From Axinella damicornis (Eukaryota; Porifera; Demospongiae; Axinellida; Axinellidae), in NCBI GenBank assembly GCA_963931865.1, contig OZ007515.1:5516493-5580492 (forward strand): a stretch of DNA of 64,000 nt, in the 5' to 3' direction. A program made the position numbers and the translations under genes. The notes below the pieces were generated by a model. That model was given only the letters and a program-made list of their open reading frames with translations, was not told where the DNA came from and ran no database searches. This document shows, one piece after another, positions 1-12,573 of this stretch (position 1 is the first letter of the stretch; every line of letters starts with the position of its first letter).

Positions 1-455
1 CTGGTGAGAGGAGAGGCGGGGCACCATCAGCAAAATACAAAAGCAGGTGTTACAGCCGTCGATAACAGCGTCGACGCGTCATAAGTCATGAGGACGGTGG
101 ACTGGTGCGGCAAACAATGACTCAGCAGAACCATTATTGTGACTGGCGAGGTATAAGGTAAAGAGGACCCTCATCTCAGAGAGTAGTTTCGTCTCCTGTC
201 GCGCTTCAGAGTTGATCACCTGTTCACCAGTTTACAACGAAATGAGAATACTGATAATACGAAGAACAAGGACTTCAAAATTCCCGCCAAAATAATTACA
301 GCCGGTCCCCCACATTGACCAATCAGAACGCAGCGTTCTAAATCCCGGGATCCATCCGCGGGCTTTTACGGGAGACGGTCTGAAATCAAGGCGGGTGACC
401 AGGTATGTTGGAAGGATGGGTAGTTTGAGGTGGAAAGAGGCAGGCTGGTGTGCAT
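1..455. other. Non-coding leader, no gene seen
   Basis: I see no convincing exon, RNA gene or inverted repeat here. Moderately GC-rich, mixed sequence leads directly into the minisatellite. Confidence 0.5.
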
Positions 456-1160
456 GGGAACTATTTTCCAGGTCCAGTGAGGGAACTACTTGCCACAGGT
501 CCAGTGTGGGAACTATTTGCCAGGTCCAGTGTGGGAACTGCTTGCCACAGGTCCAGTGTGGGAACTGTTTGCCAGGTCCAGTGTGGGAACTACTTGCCAG
601 GTCCAGTGTGGGAACTATTTGCCAGGTCCATGGAGTGTGGGAACTATTTGCCAGGTCCAGTGTGGGAACTACATGCCAGGTCCAGTGTGGGAACTACTTG
701 CCAGTTCCGAACTACTTGCCATGCAGGTCCAGTGAGGGAACTACTTGCCAGGTCCAGTGAGGGAACTACTTGCCAGGTCCAGTGAGGGAACTACTTGCCA
801 GGTCCAGTGTGGGAACTATTTGCCAGGTCCAGTGTGGGAACTGCTTGCCACAGGTCCAGTGTGGGAACTATTTGCCAGGTCCAGTGTGGGAACTACTTGC
901 CAGGTCCAGTGTGGGAACTATTTGCCATGGAGGTCCATGGAGTGTGGGAACTATTTGCCAGGTCCAGTGTGGGAACTACATGCCAGGTCCAGTGTGGGAA
1001 CTACTTGCCAGGTCCAGTGAGGAACTACTTGCCAGAGGGAACTACTTGCCAGTTCCGAACTACTTGCCATGCAGGTCCAGTGAGGGAACTACTTGCCAGG
1101 TCCAGTGAGGGAACTACTTGCCAGGTCCAGTGTGAGACCTACTTGCCAGATCCAGTGTGG
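456..1160. repeat. 25-bp minisatellite
   Basis: About 27 head-to-tail copies of a unit close to GGTCCAGTGTGGGAACTACT followed by TGCCA. Copies vary at a few positions (GTGTGGG or GTGAGGG, TACTTG or TATTTG) and some units are shortened or carry small inserts (CATGGA, ACA). The unit is not a multiple of three overall, so the open frames crossing it are artefacts of periodicity and not genes. Confidence 0.95.
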
Positions 1161-3445
1161 AGCAAAAACCAATCTCCACTACCTCTCCAATTGCCAAGTT
1201 ATCCAGCTTTTCCATCAGCTTTCCCTGTCCCAACATCAGTGCTGTTCTCCCCTCTTTGTTTACCAGCCCAACATCTTCCATTCTATGGCTAAGAGCAGTA
1301 ACTGTTACCAACAATTATCACTAGTCTTATATCAGCTCATTGAATACCGTCTTGTATCAGCAATCACCGATCACCTGTAGCTCATTGAAGATTAGACATC
1401 ACTTGTACACATATATTATCATTTGTGGTGTATGTGATGGCCCTCACTGGCTCATTCAATAACAAATGTCCAAGCTATTTTTCACACTTATCAATCATAA
1501 TGGCATCAACAGAAGAATCTTAGGCTTTGTTGCCAAGTGGTAGCCCTATATAGCCCTGTAGTTCACGAGTGGTCCATGACTATGAGTCAAGTGTGAAAAA
1601 TAGCACTTCACTTCGACCTGTCTCATGGCTGTAAGGCTTGAAACCGTGCAGAACACATGCATGTACTGGGCGGTACTCCTTGAGTGGAGCTACATACATG
1701 TATGTAGGCCTGCGTATACAAAACGTAACCACTGATTGAGACCAAATCATAGTTCAATGTTCAGTATGTCAATTGACATTTATAGCTTCATGATGTTACT
1801 TTAGCAATATTATGAGATGAGAAAGTGTAGCAGTGCACATGTAGGAGGTGGGTGGGTAAATAGTGAAAATGGCTATAATTACAGCTAGTCATGAATAAGT
1901 CCTGGGGTAATAAGTGATAAAAGAGTTCCAGTGAATTACAAAGCTACTAGTACATCTACGATGATGAGTGATATAAATAATGGCTTTACAATGATCAGGC
2001 TGCTACTGTTTGACAGTCTCTCATACCAAATTTTTCAGTTCCCAGCATTTTTCCTGTCTGGGTATGAGGGGCTCATCTGTAGGAAGAAAAGTGTTATACG
2101 TATGATCAGTTAAGACGTTATGTGTTACTCGTTTTACTACAATCATTTCAGGGGCAGTACATAGACACTCTATTACAGCTGCTTAACACATTGCATGCAG
2201 AAATGACATAATTATTAGTTGCTAGGGGCGAGGATTGCAACAACGAGCAAAACATAGCCAAGTGAAACTTTCTGAAGCACAAGGTACATACGCCAAATGA
2301 AAATGTGTAGCAATAGGCAATAGGTGGTGAAGGAGTTGCTGGAACTGTGAGAAAGTTTGCATTTGCCTACTGACGCCAGCTATGTACAAATATATACCGC
2401 CCTATTTATCACTCCACCACACCCCCACAACCTCACTAGTCAATTATCCCTCCCACTCACCCTCACTGGCCTTATCACTCCATCACACCCCCACACCCTC
2501 TGTCGTTAAACTTCAAACTGATATTTATCTTCACTGGTTCCTAATGCTCACACATGATTATGAATCCGTAATACATCTTGGCAAAGTTTTGATACCATTG
2601 TAGATGTGTGTTCTATTAGCCTGTTCTGTAATGATGGATGAATTTCTTGGTTTACGAAAATGAGATAGTCCTGTCATAAAGACGGGAAGTATGCAAAGAA
2701 ACAACGGGGAATGCCATTACCAATCCTCAGTCCCATCCCTTGATAACTTATTTTTTTGTCAGTGATGATTATCTATTTGGTGAGGCCATGCAGATTGGGC
2801 CTCACTATATTTCACAGAACAGAACGGACCACTATTTAATGGAACGGAAATGATGGTACATGCATTAATAAAAATACTACCATGACCAGTATCTGCAAGC
2901 TATAGCGATGGAAATGTCCAACCCGGCCTACATCAACATCCCCCCGCAACTGCCAACTAACCAGCCCTGCAACCTAACTCAGTGGTGCAACCCTCAAAAG
3001 TCACGTGTATCTGGCGACCTAATCTATGCACATAATAATTATGAGCATCAATCCAATCCACTGTTAACAACACCCAAAGGTTAAATTACATTCAGTGTCT
3101 TCCCATGCATGGCCTCTTCCTGGGTGGAAAAAGGAGAGGAGAGAGATGGGAGGAGGAGGGAGACAAGGAAGAGGAAGAGGAAGGTGAAGGGATCGATCGT
3201 AGGAAGAGTGCATGAAGAGTGCATGAAGAGGAGGGATTAGGGAAGGCGATGACTTCAAGGCATATGAAAGAGCATGCGCAGTGATCAATGGAGGTTCTAA
3301 CGCAGCAGGTAAGGTGCCTCAAAATGTTCTCTTGTTAGTGGGATGTATGCAGAATAGGTAATTAAGGGGTTGCCCTATGTAAGCCCAGCTTCTATGGCCT
3401 CAATCTGGAGTTCTGGTAAATGATTTGGGTTATTCTGTCATACTA
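1161..3445. other. Unannotated intergenic stretch
   Basis: No exon with both splice signals or recognisable protein similarity was found. Contents are AT-rich mixed sequence, a C-rich repeated stretch near 2395-2510 (CACCACACCCCCACA-like copies) and a purine-rich run at about 3120-3235. Confidence 0.4.
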
Positions 3446-5456
3446 TAGTAACATTGCTGTGTGTTTCTGGGCAAAACACTAGCTTGCATGCAATTGCGTA
3501 TGTACAGTGCGCAAATGCCATAGGGGGCCATGAATACTGCAAATCGTGGCATGATGTTGAGGATCAAGAGCAGTTGCATATCATGTAGTATGATATTAGG
3601 TGGCTAGGCCCACTTGTGATACGAATGTATAGCCTAGGCTTAATACCTGTTTCCTGGCAATCTATTCTGCCCACACAATGATACCTGTAGTTGGTCAAGT
3701 ACAAGGTGTTATTTCAGAGTGAATAGCTCTTGAAATGGCAGCATTGTTTACTTGTGGGTGGCATTTCCATGGAAACAAACTCAACAAATGAACCTAGCTA
3801 GTGGTTGGTTACTTGTGTTCACTGCTGAGGCTGCCTGACCATACTTGAGTGGCTACCTAACCACGTCACTACAAGGCACTTGAAAGACTGAGGCAAGTCT
3901 CTGCAGGTACATTGTATTTAACAACAGGCAATAAGTTTCACTACAAACTGCATGGGTTGTGTCCTTACGCTAACGTCCCTACCAACTCTTTGCTGTTATG
4001 CTATTCGTACATATCTCCTTTCATTTTAATGCTTGTATAAGGTAGCTTACATTCACAAGTTGTGACACAATCAAAAATGAACTCAACAACATCTAAGAAA
4101 CGAAATATCCTGCTGCTAATATATTCAACGACTTCATGCATATTCATCATCATCACCTTCACTATCATACTTTCTTTTTCTTGTTGTTCTATCAGGTTCA
4201 CTACTTACAACTTGCACTTCAATGCCCAAAGATTCCAGCTTCTTTTGAAAGGATTTTGAGACTGGAGAGCAATCGTAAAATTTAATCACTCTCTGTTGTG
4301 GAGCAGTGACAGACAAACTCTGAGGTCTCAGAGGAACCTTCTCCCTTCCTCCTCACTCAAGAATGTTTGATCGTGAAATTCGATACATTGCTTTATTTGC
4401 AGAGGTACCGGTGGGGCATGCGCAAATGGTGCAATGAGTTTGTCATATAGCTCTGCGTCAGGCACTGTCCGGAGATTCAATATTAGCTTACGGAAGGTCT
4501 TCCTGCACACAAACTTGGTTAGTATGGACACCAAAGCAGTGACAAAGGGTTGTAAGTCATCATTGAATAGGTTCACCATTCCAACACGTAGCTCTCCTGG
4601 CCTTACACAGCTGATTGCCTGGTCTATATCATCAAGTATTAAGTCAAGATTATCACGTTTACTGATAGGTAAGTCTACATCAATCTTTTCCAAGTGGACG
4701 AATGTTGACCGTGGTAAGTACTCACCTTTCTGTGGTAGATATCTGCGTTGGGAGATCTCTCCGCTCCATCCACAAACATTGCTGTTGGGATCATAGCTAG
4801 AAGTGTTGAGTTTGACACGAACACTGTTCAGTTTGTTGCCAGAACACTGGATAAATGAATTGGAAACAGACATTTGCGGTGAATCCTTCCGCAAAAGACC
4901 ACAGAGGGTTTCCGATGGGGTGCCATATGAGCCAAAGTCGAACTCCTCCACTTCACTCAGTAGCAGATTCAGAGTGCTCTCATCTCCACATGCGTATTGT
5001 GCTTTGTAGCAACCTGTAGTCAACTTGCGTGGAAATCTTTTGAAACAAGCAAGCAACATTAGTTCATACGAAGTAGGACAGTTCGAGTCTAAGTATGGAG
5101 AATAACGAGGAGGAACAATGGCTACATGATTTCCTACAACTCAGACAGGAGCTCCCTTCCTATATTGCCAATACACATCTTGGAATCCAAGGCATTCTCT
5201 CACTGAGTACAAGAGAAGAGGCAACTCTGTATTACAGCAGTCTTTCCAAGTAAGGCAGTGAGAAGCAACTTCATGGAAATGGTCCCGGTACCCTTCATGT
5301 TGCTCAAGCGCTTTCAAGGTGGAATTACAAACCCAGTCATAGCAGTGAGGTACTATCTGTCGCTTCCCAACCTCTCTCCAAATGAAATTGGTATCAATTC
5401 CCTGCACCACAGTGGTCTCCTCCAGCTTGCATATGTCTGCTACTGGTAGATTAATG
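3446..5456. repeat. Left arm of a large inverted duplication
   Basis: This segment reappears in reverse complement at 42589-45676, about 37 kb away, with only scattered substitutions and small indels. It includes most of the F-box-like gene and about 700 bases downstream of it. The homology stops inside the coding region near 5456, at the word GCAGACATATGCAAGCTGG, so only this arm keeps the 5' end of the gene. The other arm carries a Gypsy fragment that this arm lacks. Confidence 0.93.
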
Positions 5457-5584
5457 AGTAGCTGTTCCCTCATTCTAACTGAGAGGAGGGCTAGCTCTTC
5501 CGGCAGAAACTCCTCCAAGTGGAGAATAAGGTACAAGTGGCACTGGTCACTCAGAGAGAGCGTGAATTGGCTTGAACAGCTCAT
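4134..5584 (-). pseudogene. F-box-like protein gene, left copy, two lesions
   Basis: An intronless reading frame of about 480 codons starts at the ATG at 5584. The first 70 residues contain an F-box-like stretch (LPVADICKLE, then GIDTNFIW), a pattern I associate with large F-box-like families in sponges and cnidarians. That is family recognition from memory and not a search. The rest has no motif I can name; the C-terminus is basic then acidic (RKRKYDSEGDDDE). Two lesions break it. A TGA at 5141-5143 stands where the 43-kb copy has CGA, a CpG-type transition. One base is missing from a G-run near 4346, shifting the last 60 codons. The frame is otherwise open across both. It could still be expressed as a truncated 147-residue protein. 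No clear promoter is visible upstream. Confidence 0.75.
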
Positions 5585-5599
5585 ATCTCGGCTTAATCC

Positions 5600-7100
5600 G
5601 TGAGGATTGCAGTCTCAGATCAGGTCGTGGCACGTTCGTTTGCAGCATGGCACCGGAAAGAAACCACACCCCTTCAACAAATTAGAAGGGGGAGAACCCC
5701 TCCTTAAAAAAATAATGATCGCAGCCCATGCAGTCGACTAGCAGCCGACATGCTTTCGACTAGCGTCCTGAAGCACCCACAAGGTGCTGCAGTAGCGGAG
5801 AGGATAACAGAGTCGCTGACACCTCGAAAAAAAGATTTGCTGACATATTCATCTGGCTCGATCTGCAAGAGACGTTACCACCTGGATCACCTGTCTCAAG
5901 CTCCCTTACCTGCGCTTGGGATCCACTGCAACTCGTCCCCTGGGGACTACGAAAGCGGGAAGGAGTTCCACTGGGGCTGTGCACTCCGCTACCTTGTGTC
6001 ACCAGCTCTGCACCCTAGAGTAGTACAGTGAGTGATCAAAAGAATATGATTTCAGTGCAAATTTCAGTAACAAATAATCTGGATGGGAATGCGCAGTCTC
6101 GTTCTAGCAACTCAAGTTGTCAAATGTTTCCACTATCGTAAACGAGCCTAATATATGGTTGGTATGTGGAAGTCACATGCTCAATCTGTAATCAGATTTT
6201 GAACATCCAATCAGGTTTGACCTCCTGCATTCCTGCGTCTGGCATGGAAAGCTTTCCATTGACTAATTTTTCCCTCTCCCTCTCCCTCTGCCCACTGGAA
6301 ATAAAGAAAATAAGTCTTGACCTGCGCGACTACCAAAGCCTAATTTGATTAGTGTTGCAAGACACAATGGTATTTAAGGCTGCACCGATATGAAAATAAG
6401 CCTCCGATCCTGATTCCGATATTTCAAGGTTATGTCTTGCCGATAATAAGGCAGTACCGATACTATAGTTTTAAGCCGATCAAGCCGATATCTTGAAGAA
6501 ACTTTGAGGGCTTGCTGTGTTTCATTATTGGCATTTTCAACCACTACTAACTTCATCTACACAAGTTTGCAGTGTTGAAGGACATTGGTGCATTCTCACC
6601 CCTCGGAATCCTTTCATCGCAAATCTTGCAAAGCGCTTTGGAGTTTCATCATCGCTGATTCTGAAATACGCCCAAATCGCTCTGTTGTCATTCTTGAAAG
6701 AACTGTACAAAACAGGTTAGCTGACTGTGCTGCCATATGCTGTGTCACGTGACTATCAGTTGCTTTGTGATCGATCAAGCTGATTCCAACAGCGCTAATA
6801 CCGGTTCTGATTCTGATCAACGATCGGTTTGTAGGACTGAACTACGATGCATGTGACATCATGTCAAAGCTGAAAATAACATCCAGCCATCGGTCATTTC
6901 CGCACAAGTACCAAAAGGGCCATCAAATGACTACCCATCAAATGACTACATGACTGGCCACTTTGGCTGGGGAGGGAGGGGGGAGATCTACATAGAGAGT
7001 TAGTATCTGCAAGCTAATTAGCATATCTGTGTAGTGGGCAAGTTGTCCTTATGGAAGGACATGCACAGGTTTGAATCATCCAATTCCTTTAACTTTTTCT
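5600..7100. other. Non-coding, with a degenerate repeat near 6375-6840
   Basis: No gene is supported. Around 6375-6500 the words CACCGATATG and CCGATACTATAG recur, and related CGATCGG words return near 6770-6830. This resembles the ends of a hAT-type MITE rich in CCGAT words, but the copy is too degenerate to bound. Confidence 0.35.
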
Positions 7101-7560
7101 TTTTCTGTGTTACGAGGGGCAACCGCACTCCTGGTAGCCGCGTTGCAACCCCGTTGCGACTCGCCGTAGCGAAGCTAAATATTGCAATTCGTTCCAATTA
7201 ACGCACATGCCACGTGGCAACCACGCTCTGTCGATCGCGGCCAAAGGGAAGACACGAAGTTATTACAGCACTCACAACTTTGCCAGCACGGTGAGTTTTG
7301 GCATGCAAGCGTCAGTGAACGACAGCGATCACGACCGTGTGGTCAGAATCTTCGTGTGCCTTTCCTAAGAACGGTACTGCCACCGGAAGTCGGAGAGAGC
7401 GCTCGAGCAATGGCGGCCACGGCAAGACAAAAGCGCTGGTATCTCCATCACCAAGGTGAGTTTCAGCACAATTATTATACGTTTGTCTAACTGCATGATA
7501 GCCATCACGACGGTGTAGTCAGAATCTCTGTAGACCTTTCCTGCGAGCTATGAGGTTTGA
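7100..7560 (+). mobile_element. Interspersed repeat with a vestigial 5' exon
   Basis: The block contains an ATG at about 7410 opening a short exon (MAATARQKRWYL) that ends in CACCAAG followed by a GTGAGT donor. An upstream sub-block (about 7240-7370) is nearly repeated at 8035-8155 on the same strand and at about 18680-18840 on the opposite strand. The same short exon, mutated, returns at 18583-18628 in reverse. This suggests non-autonomous copies that keep the first exon and donor of a parent transposon gene. The motif TAGGGGAAAAATTGTG and its reverse occur beside it (about 7575-7605, 17050, 18468). Confidence 0.55.
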
Positions 7561-7741
7561 TTATTTACATTACATTACATTACGCGGCACAATTTTTCCC
7601 CTACCAGGAGTGTAATGAGGGGCAACCACACTCCTGGTAGCCGTATTGCAACTTGCAGCTGGTTGCAACTCACTGTTTGCGCAAGTTAGGTATTGCAACA
7701 CATGTCACGTGATGACCATGCTCGGTCGATTGGGTCAGCAA

Positions 7742-8024
7742 TAGTCTCATGCCCAGACCACACATCCCTCGCGGAGAGAAGGGTCTGGTGACTATTGAGT
7801 GATTTCTTGGTTGTGCCAATTCAGCAGTATCAATTTTGAACAAGCCATTGATTACATGCATGACACAGGCCTATTTCATTGGTTTACATGATCGCTTACG
7901 TGAGGTGGCACTATTCATTGGCTTGTCCAAAAACGGTACTGTTGACTCAGCACAACCAAGAAATCACTCAATAATCTCCAGACCCTTCTTCCCGCGAGGG
8001 GTGTGTGGTCTGGGCACAAGACTA
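7742..8024. mobile_element. MITE with TAGTCTC...GACTA ends
   Basis: Long inverted arms (TAGTCTCATGCCCAGACCAC at the left, its complement at the right) enclose a short loop. The flanks show an imperfect 8-bp duplication (GTCAGCAA and GACAGCAA). The same type of element, with clearer flanks, lies at 51867-52278. Confidence 0.75.
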
Positions 8025-8159
8025 GACAGCAATGGCAGCCAAAGGGAAGACAAGAACTTATTACAGCGCTCACAACTTTGTGCCAGCACAGTGAGTTTTA
8101 GCATGTAAGCATCAGTGAACGACAGCGATCACAGCTGTGTGGTCAGAATCTTATGAACA

Positions 8160-8430
8160 TTCTGCCTCCTGGGCGGCGACAACAAAGACAGAGACAACTT
8201 ACCGGTGACGTACCTGCTAGACTGCTTCAGCTAATGCTAACCTGACTCACAGTTGCTGTGATGTGCACGAGTGTCGGTTTAAAATTTAGTGTCATAATTT
8301 CTGTGCCCTACTATGCTCATTGCCCAGTCACATTCTGATGACAGTCATGTGAACGCAACTGCTCCATGCAAGTCCTGCACGTGCATGTACTTCGCTCAAG
8401 CTCACCCTCCAATGTCCTGTATTCCTTTGG
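8160..8430. repeat. Dispersed repeat, copy 1
   Basis: Reverse complement of about 26340-26600 and same-strand similar to about 50750-51010. Diagnostic words are CAGTTGCTGTGATGTGCACG and AGACTGCTTCAGCTAATGC. No coding potential was recognised. Confidence 0.75.
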
Positions 8431-8611
8431 GTTCTTGCTGTCTGTGAAAGCATTGTGGAGTTTCCTTGCAATGGCTAACAACGTCTTATTCCCTCTTCGC
8501 TGATGTTGTAATGAATGTCATGTTTAGCTGCAGGGATGAGCATTTTGTTTGTGATCAATCTGTGAGTACGTATATGTACTGTTTGTATGTAGCCACAGTG
8601 TTAACAGTAGC

Positions 8612-8883
8612 GCATGAGCCGCCGAAGGCGGCGAAGGAGCGTCGAATTACATGTACGTACCGTACGTAGTTTAGACGTATTGTGATCCCTCATGCCTTAC
8701 GGTCATACCTTATATGGAATACCTTTACGGTATATACCTCACAAACGCCGATTTGTTTTTCACACTTTTATGTAAGGGCCTCTTGCCGTGTAAGGTAAAT
8801 TTGGGGACATGTGAAGGACTACTACCTTGGCTAGGGCGCGCATGCTGAGTTTGACGCTCCTTTGCTGCCTTTGACGGCTCATG
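8612..8883. mobile_element. Foldback MITE just upstream of a FANCE exon
   Basis: Inverted arms at 8612-8644 and 8853-8883 (CATGAGCCGCCGAAGGCGGC against its imperfect complement). The right arm ends 50 bases before the splice acceptor at 8933. No clear target duplication was found. Confidence 0.6.
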
Positions 8884-8933
8884 TTCTCCTGGTGTTACTA
8901 TGATGTGTGAATCATCTTCTTGGTTCCCCACAG

Positions 8934-9427
8934 AGCACCGCAGTTTTGTTTCTTCTCGACTGTACACCAGTACCAAGTATTGGTGCTGATGATCAACCAG
9001 AGATGCAGACTTCCAACCAGTGCTATGCGAGATTTTGTTTCAAAGGTGAAAGAAAGAATCTTCGGTGATGCCTGGTGTGCATTCCTGCTGCACAGGCTGG
9101 AACTAGACGGTAGCCATGATATGAACCATTGCTGTCAAACTGGGGAGACCTGCACTTCTGGAGACAGTGAAGTTTATTCCGTTTCAAGAATGGGTACTGC
9201 ATTATCGCCTGCTATGCTGCAGAGAGTACAAGGCATTGCTGAAACTATATCTTTGGCTGCAGGCACAAGCCACCGTCACGAGGACTCCTTTAAGAATGTG
9301 GGTATTCGCTCATTGCAGCTGAATGGTGTGGAGCCCTTCAATTTTGACAGTGTTGTAGATCCTGTGAATGATCAAAGCCTTGTTCAGGAAGTTGAAGGAG
9401 AAAAGGAGCAGAAGGAAACCATCGAAG
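8934..9427 (+). CDS. FANCE: FANCE exon a (N-terminal region, internal)
   Basis: Acceptor CCCCACAG at 8926-8933, donor GAAG|GTATTG after 9427, exit phase 1. It encodes about 164 residues with no recognisable domain: a Cys-containing stretch, then an acidic, glutamate-rich tail (EVEGEKEQKETIE). The N-terminal half of FANCE is poorly conserved between phyla, so identity depends on the exons downstream. The entry phase shows that an upstream exon exists. An alternative short form could use the GTGAAAG donor near 9046 in another frame. Confidence 0.6.
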
Positions 9428-10175
9428 GTATTGAAGTTATTTCTGTGATTGGAAGTGCATATGTACGTAATCGTATGCGATTTAGATTATCTGCCTCAAA
9501 CTGTTATAAGGCACTTGTTGTAGTGTACTGTGTAATCATATAGTACATAGTGCTCTATTGTCCATGGTGTAATGCATATTAGTCAAGAATGCATGATGAC
9601 ATCATCGTCATTGTGGACTGTGGGTGATTGGGCTAAAATGTGGTCAGTACTACCATATCCACTCTACAAAGTGTACATGTACGTATAACCTATGTATATG
9701 GAAGTGTGTCGGTCATGGCTGTGGAGTGCCCAACAGGGCAGGGATATAAATTATGATATGATATCCTTTAGAAGCAGCTATGTACATAGCTCGATCCTCA
9801 CGTGAGGACATGCCTGGCTGCACCACACTGTCACTACCAGTAGCACAGGTGCAGTAGCTGAGCATGTGAAGTAAGCAGGGATGGTAGTGTATGTATTAGC
9901 AAGGGCGCATCGAGCTGCCGAAGGTATTAGCAAGGAGGTATCTGATTTTGCAGACACTGACAACTACAAGAATGTTTTCACTAATATACACACGTGCTAC
10001 ACTTCCATTATGCCCACATGTTACAGTCAGGCATGTACGTACATGTTGATGTGAATTAGAAAGTGTGTATGTATGCCATTCGAAAATGGGATTAGATTTC
10101 TGCCTTACAAGTTGGAAATTGAGATGGTTTTGCTCATTAATAGTTTAACCTGGCTTTCAAATGCCTCTTTCACAG

Positions 10176-10271
10176 ATGGTCCCCTCAGGAAACGGAGAAG
10201 GATAGATACAGAGGCAGAGCAGAGTACAGGGTGTCTGCTTCCTGCTCTCAGTGGAGAACAAGCAGATGCCT
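10176..10271 (+). CDS. FANCE: FANCE exon b (basic patch)
   Basis: Acceptor TCTTTCACAG, donor T|GTAAGT, 96 bases, phase 1 in and phase 1 out. It encodes PLRKRRRID, a likely nuclear localisation signal. Vertebrate FANCE has a comparable basic run in the same mid-protein region. Confidence 0.75.
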
Positions 10272-11458
10272 GTAAGTTGAGTCAGTGTTTGCTCCTAGAC
10301 AGACATACTGCTGTTGTTCGATGGTGGCCTTATTTGTCTACAGTATGAGGCATGGTTCTTGTTCCCTGTGTGCTTCTTTCATGGCTACACATGGCACTCG
10401 TCAGTCTCGTTCCCCCCCCCCCCCCCCCCCCCCCCCCTACCACCAGCATTTTGTCACTTGCTGTACAGGCCCCTGCAGCTTTTTGTCACGTACCTGAAAG
10501 CTGAGCTGGCCTTGGAATAAGGCTAGGCGCTTGCAATACAGGCAGACATTAATTGGGCTTCCAGAAAATCATTTCCTTTCCCAGGATTTGATGAGAAGAG
10601 AAAGTCACCCTTTACCATATGTAGCTAGAGCATGTTCTCTGTGTTGCATTGTCTTGCAAGAGTTCTTGTAACAATGGGCACTTTGTTTGAGGTGCTGCGT
10701 ACATCCTAGCCTCGTTCCCAAGCTATTCCTACCACCAGTATGCAAATACTGGCAGTGGGAATGGCCTGCATGGAATGAGGCAACATCCAGCATCACTGAA
10801 ATCGCAGAACTTGCTCACGACGGGATGATGGCACTCCAGGCTGTTTATCGATCTGTTTATGCTTTCCCATGGCCGTCCTAGGAACAATAAGGAGGGTGTG
10901 TCACTTTTATGAGGCTAGTGGCCTCGTCACAGTTTCATGGTACTTTCCTGGCTGCTAGCAGCATCAACAACTCGTCCCTATTTAATGCACACTATAAAGT
11001 TAGGGGGCCAGGGGCCAGTGGGGTGTAGCCCCATCCCTTCACGGCAGCTGGCTATTACTGCCTGGGTCCGGGTATGTTTTCCACGTCCACCCGTACCCTG
11101 AAAAAAAAATCTACGTGTGCTTGTAGAGCCCCCCTTTATCAAAACATCTTCCTATGCCACTGTTGAACCTTGAACCTTGAGCGAAGAGAAAGAGCTTGTA
11201 CATGTCGTGCTTGTAGTGATTTGGCTGTGAATAGCTACAATAGCTGAAGTATGTTGGAATGTTTATGAGCTGCTGAAGTGGCCTAAGGCCAGCCTAGAGG
11301 GTTGACCTTTTGGCACTATAGCATCTTGGTGGTCACCGGTTGGTTTGTGCTTGTACTTGGACAACCCACACCTGGTCACCTGGTCACCTGCTATGGTTTC
11401 TGCTAACCTTTGTGTTATTAGTTGTGCCTGGATTTCATGTCTGCAAAAGTACTAGCTA
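10272..11458. other. FANCE intron: poly-C run and MITE half
   Basis: Contains a 26-base C homopolymer at 10412-10437 and, at about 10705-10790, half of a CCTCGTTCCC-type MITE (CTAGCCTCGTTCCCAAGC...) without its partner end. No gene is seen. Confidence 0.6.
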
Positions 11459-12484
11459 CAGTGGAACTCTGTCTAATGCGGTCGCTTGAGGGCCAAATAT
11501 ACAGTGCAACAGAGCAAGAGACCAAAACTTTTGAAATGTCTCAGATTTTACAATAAAGCCATCCTGTCATGTTATTTAGGCATAAAATGATGTATACCAC
11601 TGTTAGCTGAATGAACACCGCTTGCACAGGAGGTTCCAGCTTCTTGGTATACCTGCCATAATTAAGAAACGCCACTGACACGTCAGCAGATTTTCGTGAC
11701 GTCACAGATTTCTGCCCAGAAGCGCTCTCATGAATTCCAGGAAGCTCTTATTGCCAACAGGAGTACTTGAATCGCAACTGCGGACCTGCCTCGAAGCAAT
11801 TTTCAAGTGAATCGCGCTAACTGTAAGTGCCGTGGCTGTACTTTTATATAAACACCGATGACATCACAGAAGGTATGCCCGCCCATGACACGTCACTAAA
11901 ATGGCTGCAAGTTTACAGTTTCCACTCAGAAGCGCTTTCATACATTCCAGGAAGGTTCTTGTTCCAAGAAAAGTACTTGAAGCAAAACTATAATCTATCT
12001 CAAAGGCATTTTTGCTGTTAACTAGCTTATCTCCAAGTTTTGTGGCTATCCTATGCTAAACACTTTTGCTCCTAAAATAACAGTTTTTATGGCTTTTCCT
12101 GACAGTGCTTGGGATTGCAGCCTATTCGCAACCTTCCAAATAAACTTCAATGTGAAGGCAACTTTCACATAGCATCTGCACTCTTATCTTCCAGTAACAG
12201 GCTTATGCCATGCTAAACACTTTTTCTGAATGTGGTGACTGTTGGCAGCCATATTGGTGAGGGAACATCACGTGACACTTAATTAATTTAGGGGAAGCAT
12301 AACAAGTGATGTGTCTCTCCTTTTATGTACTTTGTAAACACATTTGATGTTTGTGTCAAGCACTACAGTTAAAAGTTTCTAAAATCAAAAGTTTTGCTCT
12401 CTTGCTCTGTTGCACTGTATATTTGGCCTCATTATAGAGAGGTGGCTGGAATATACAGGGTAGGTGACCTCTATATAACGGTCA
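11459..12484. mobile_element. About 1-kb pogo-like non-autonomous DNA element
   Basis: The left end reads CAGTGGAACTCTGTCTAATG, and the right end contains CCTCTATATAACGG. This style of end (CAGTGGAAC... / ...TATAACG) is typical of pogo/Tigger-type Tc1-mariner elements. Inner inverted segments share CCAAATATACAGTGCAACAG at 11494 and its complement near 12410. There is no transposase frame inside. Confidence 0.55.
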
Positions 12485-12573
12485 TGTGAAGTTTTAGACC
12501 TCATTACAAAGGTTCTTGTGAAACTGAACAACTTCGATTCAAGTAAGTTCCATGAAAAAGACAACTAAAGTTA

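Noticed and set aside
395..1292. Long overlapping open frames in the 25-bp array (VWELLARSS-type repeats)
   Set aside because: All three frames of one strand are open because of the periodicity. There is no start context, splice site or composition typical of protein.
4434..5009. Plus-strand frames opposite the F-box-like gene, mirrored at 43236-43598
   Set aside because: These are shadows of the coding strand, present in both duplicated copies only because the gene is.
9778..10520. Small frames around the poly-C run
   Set aside because: Low complexity translation (proline or glycine runs) and overlap with a real FANCE exon in another frame.
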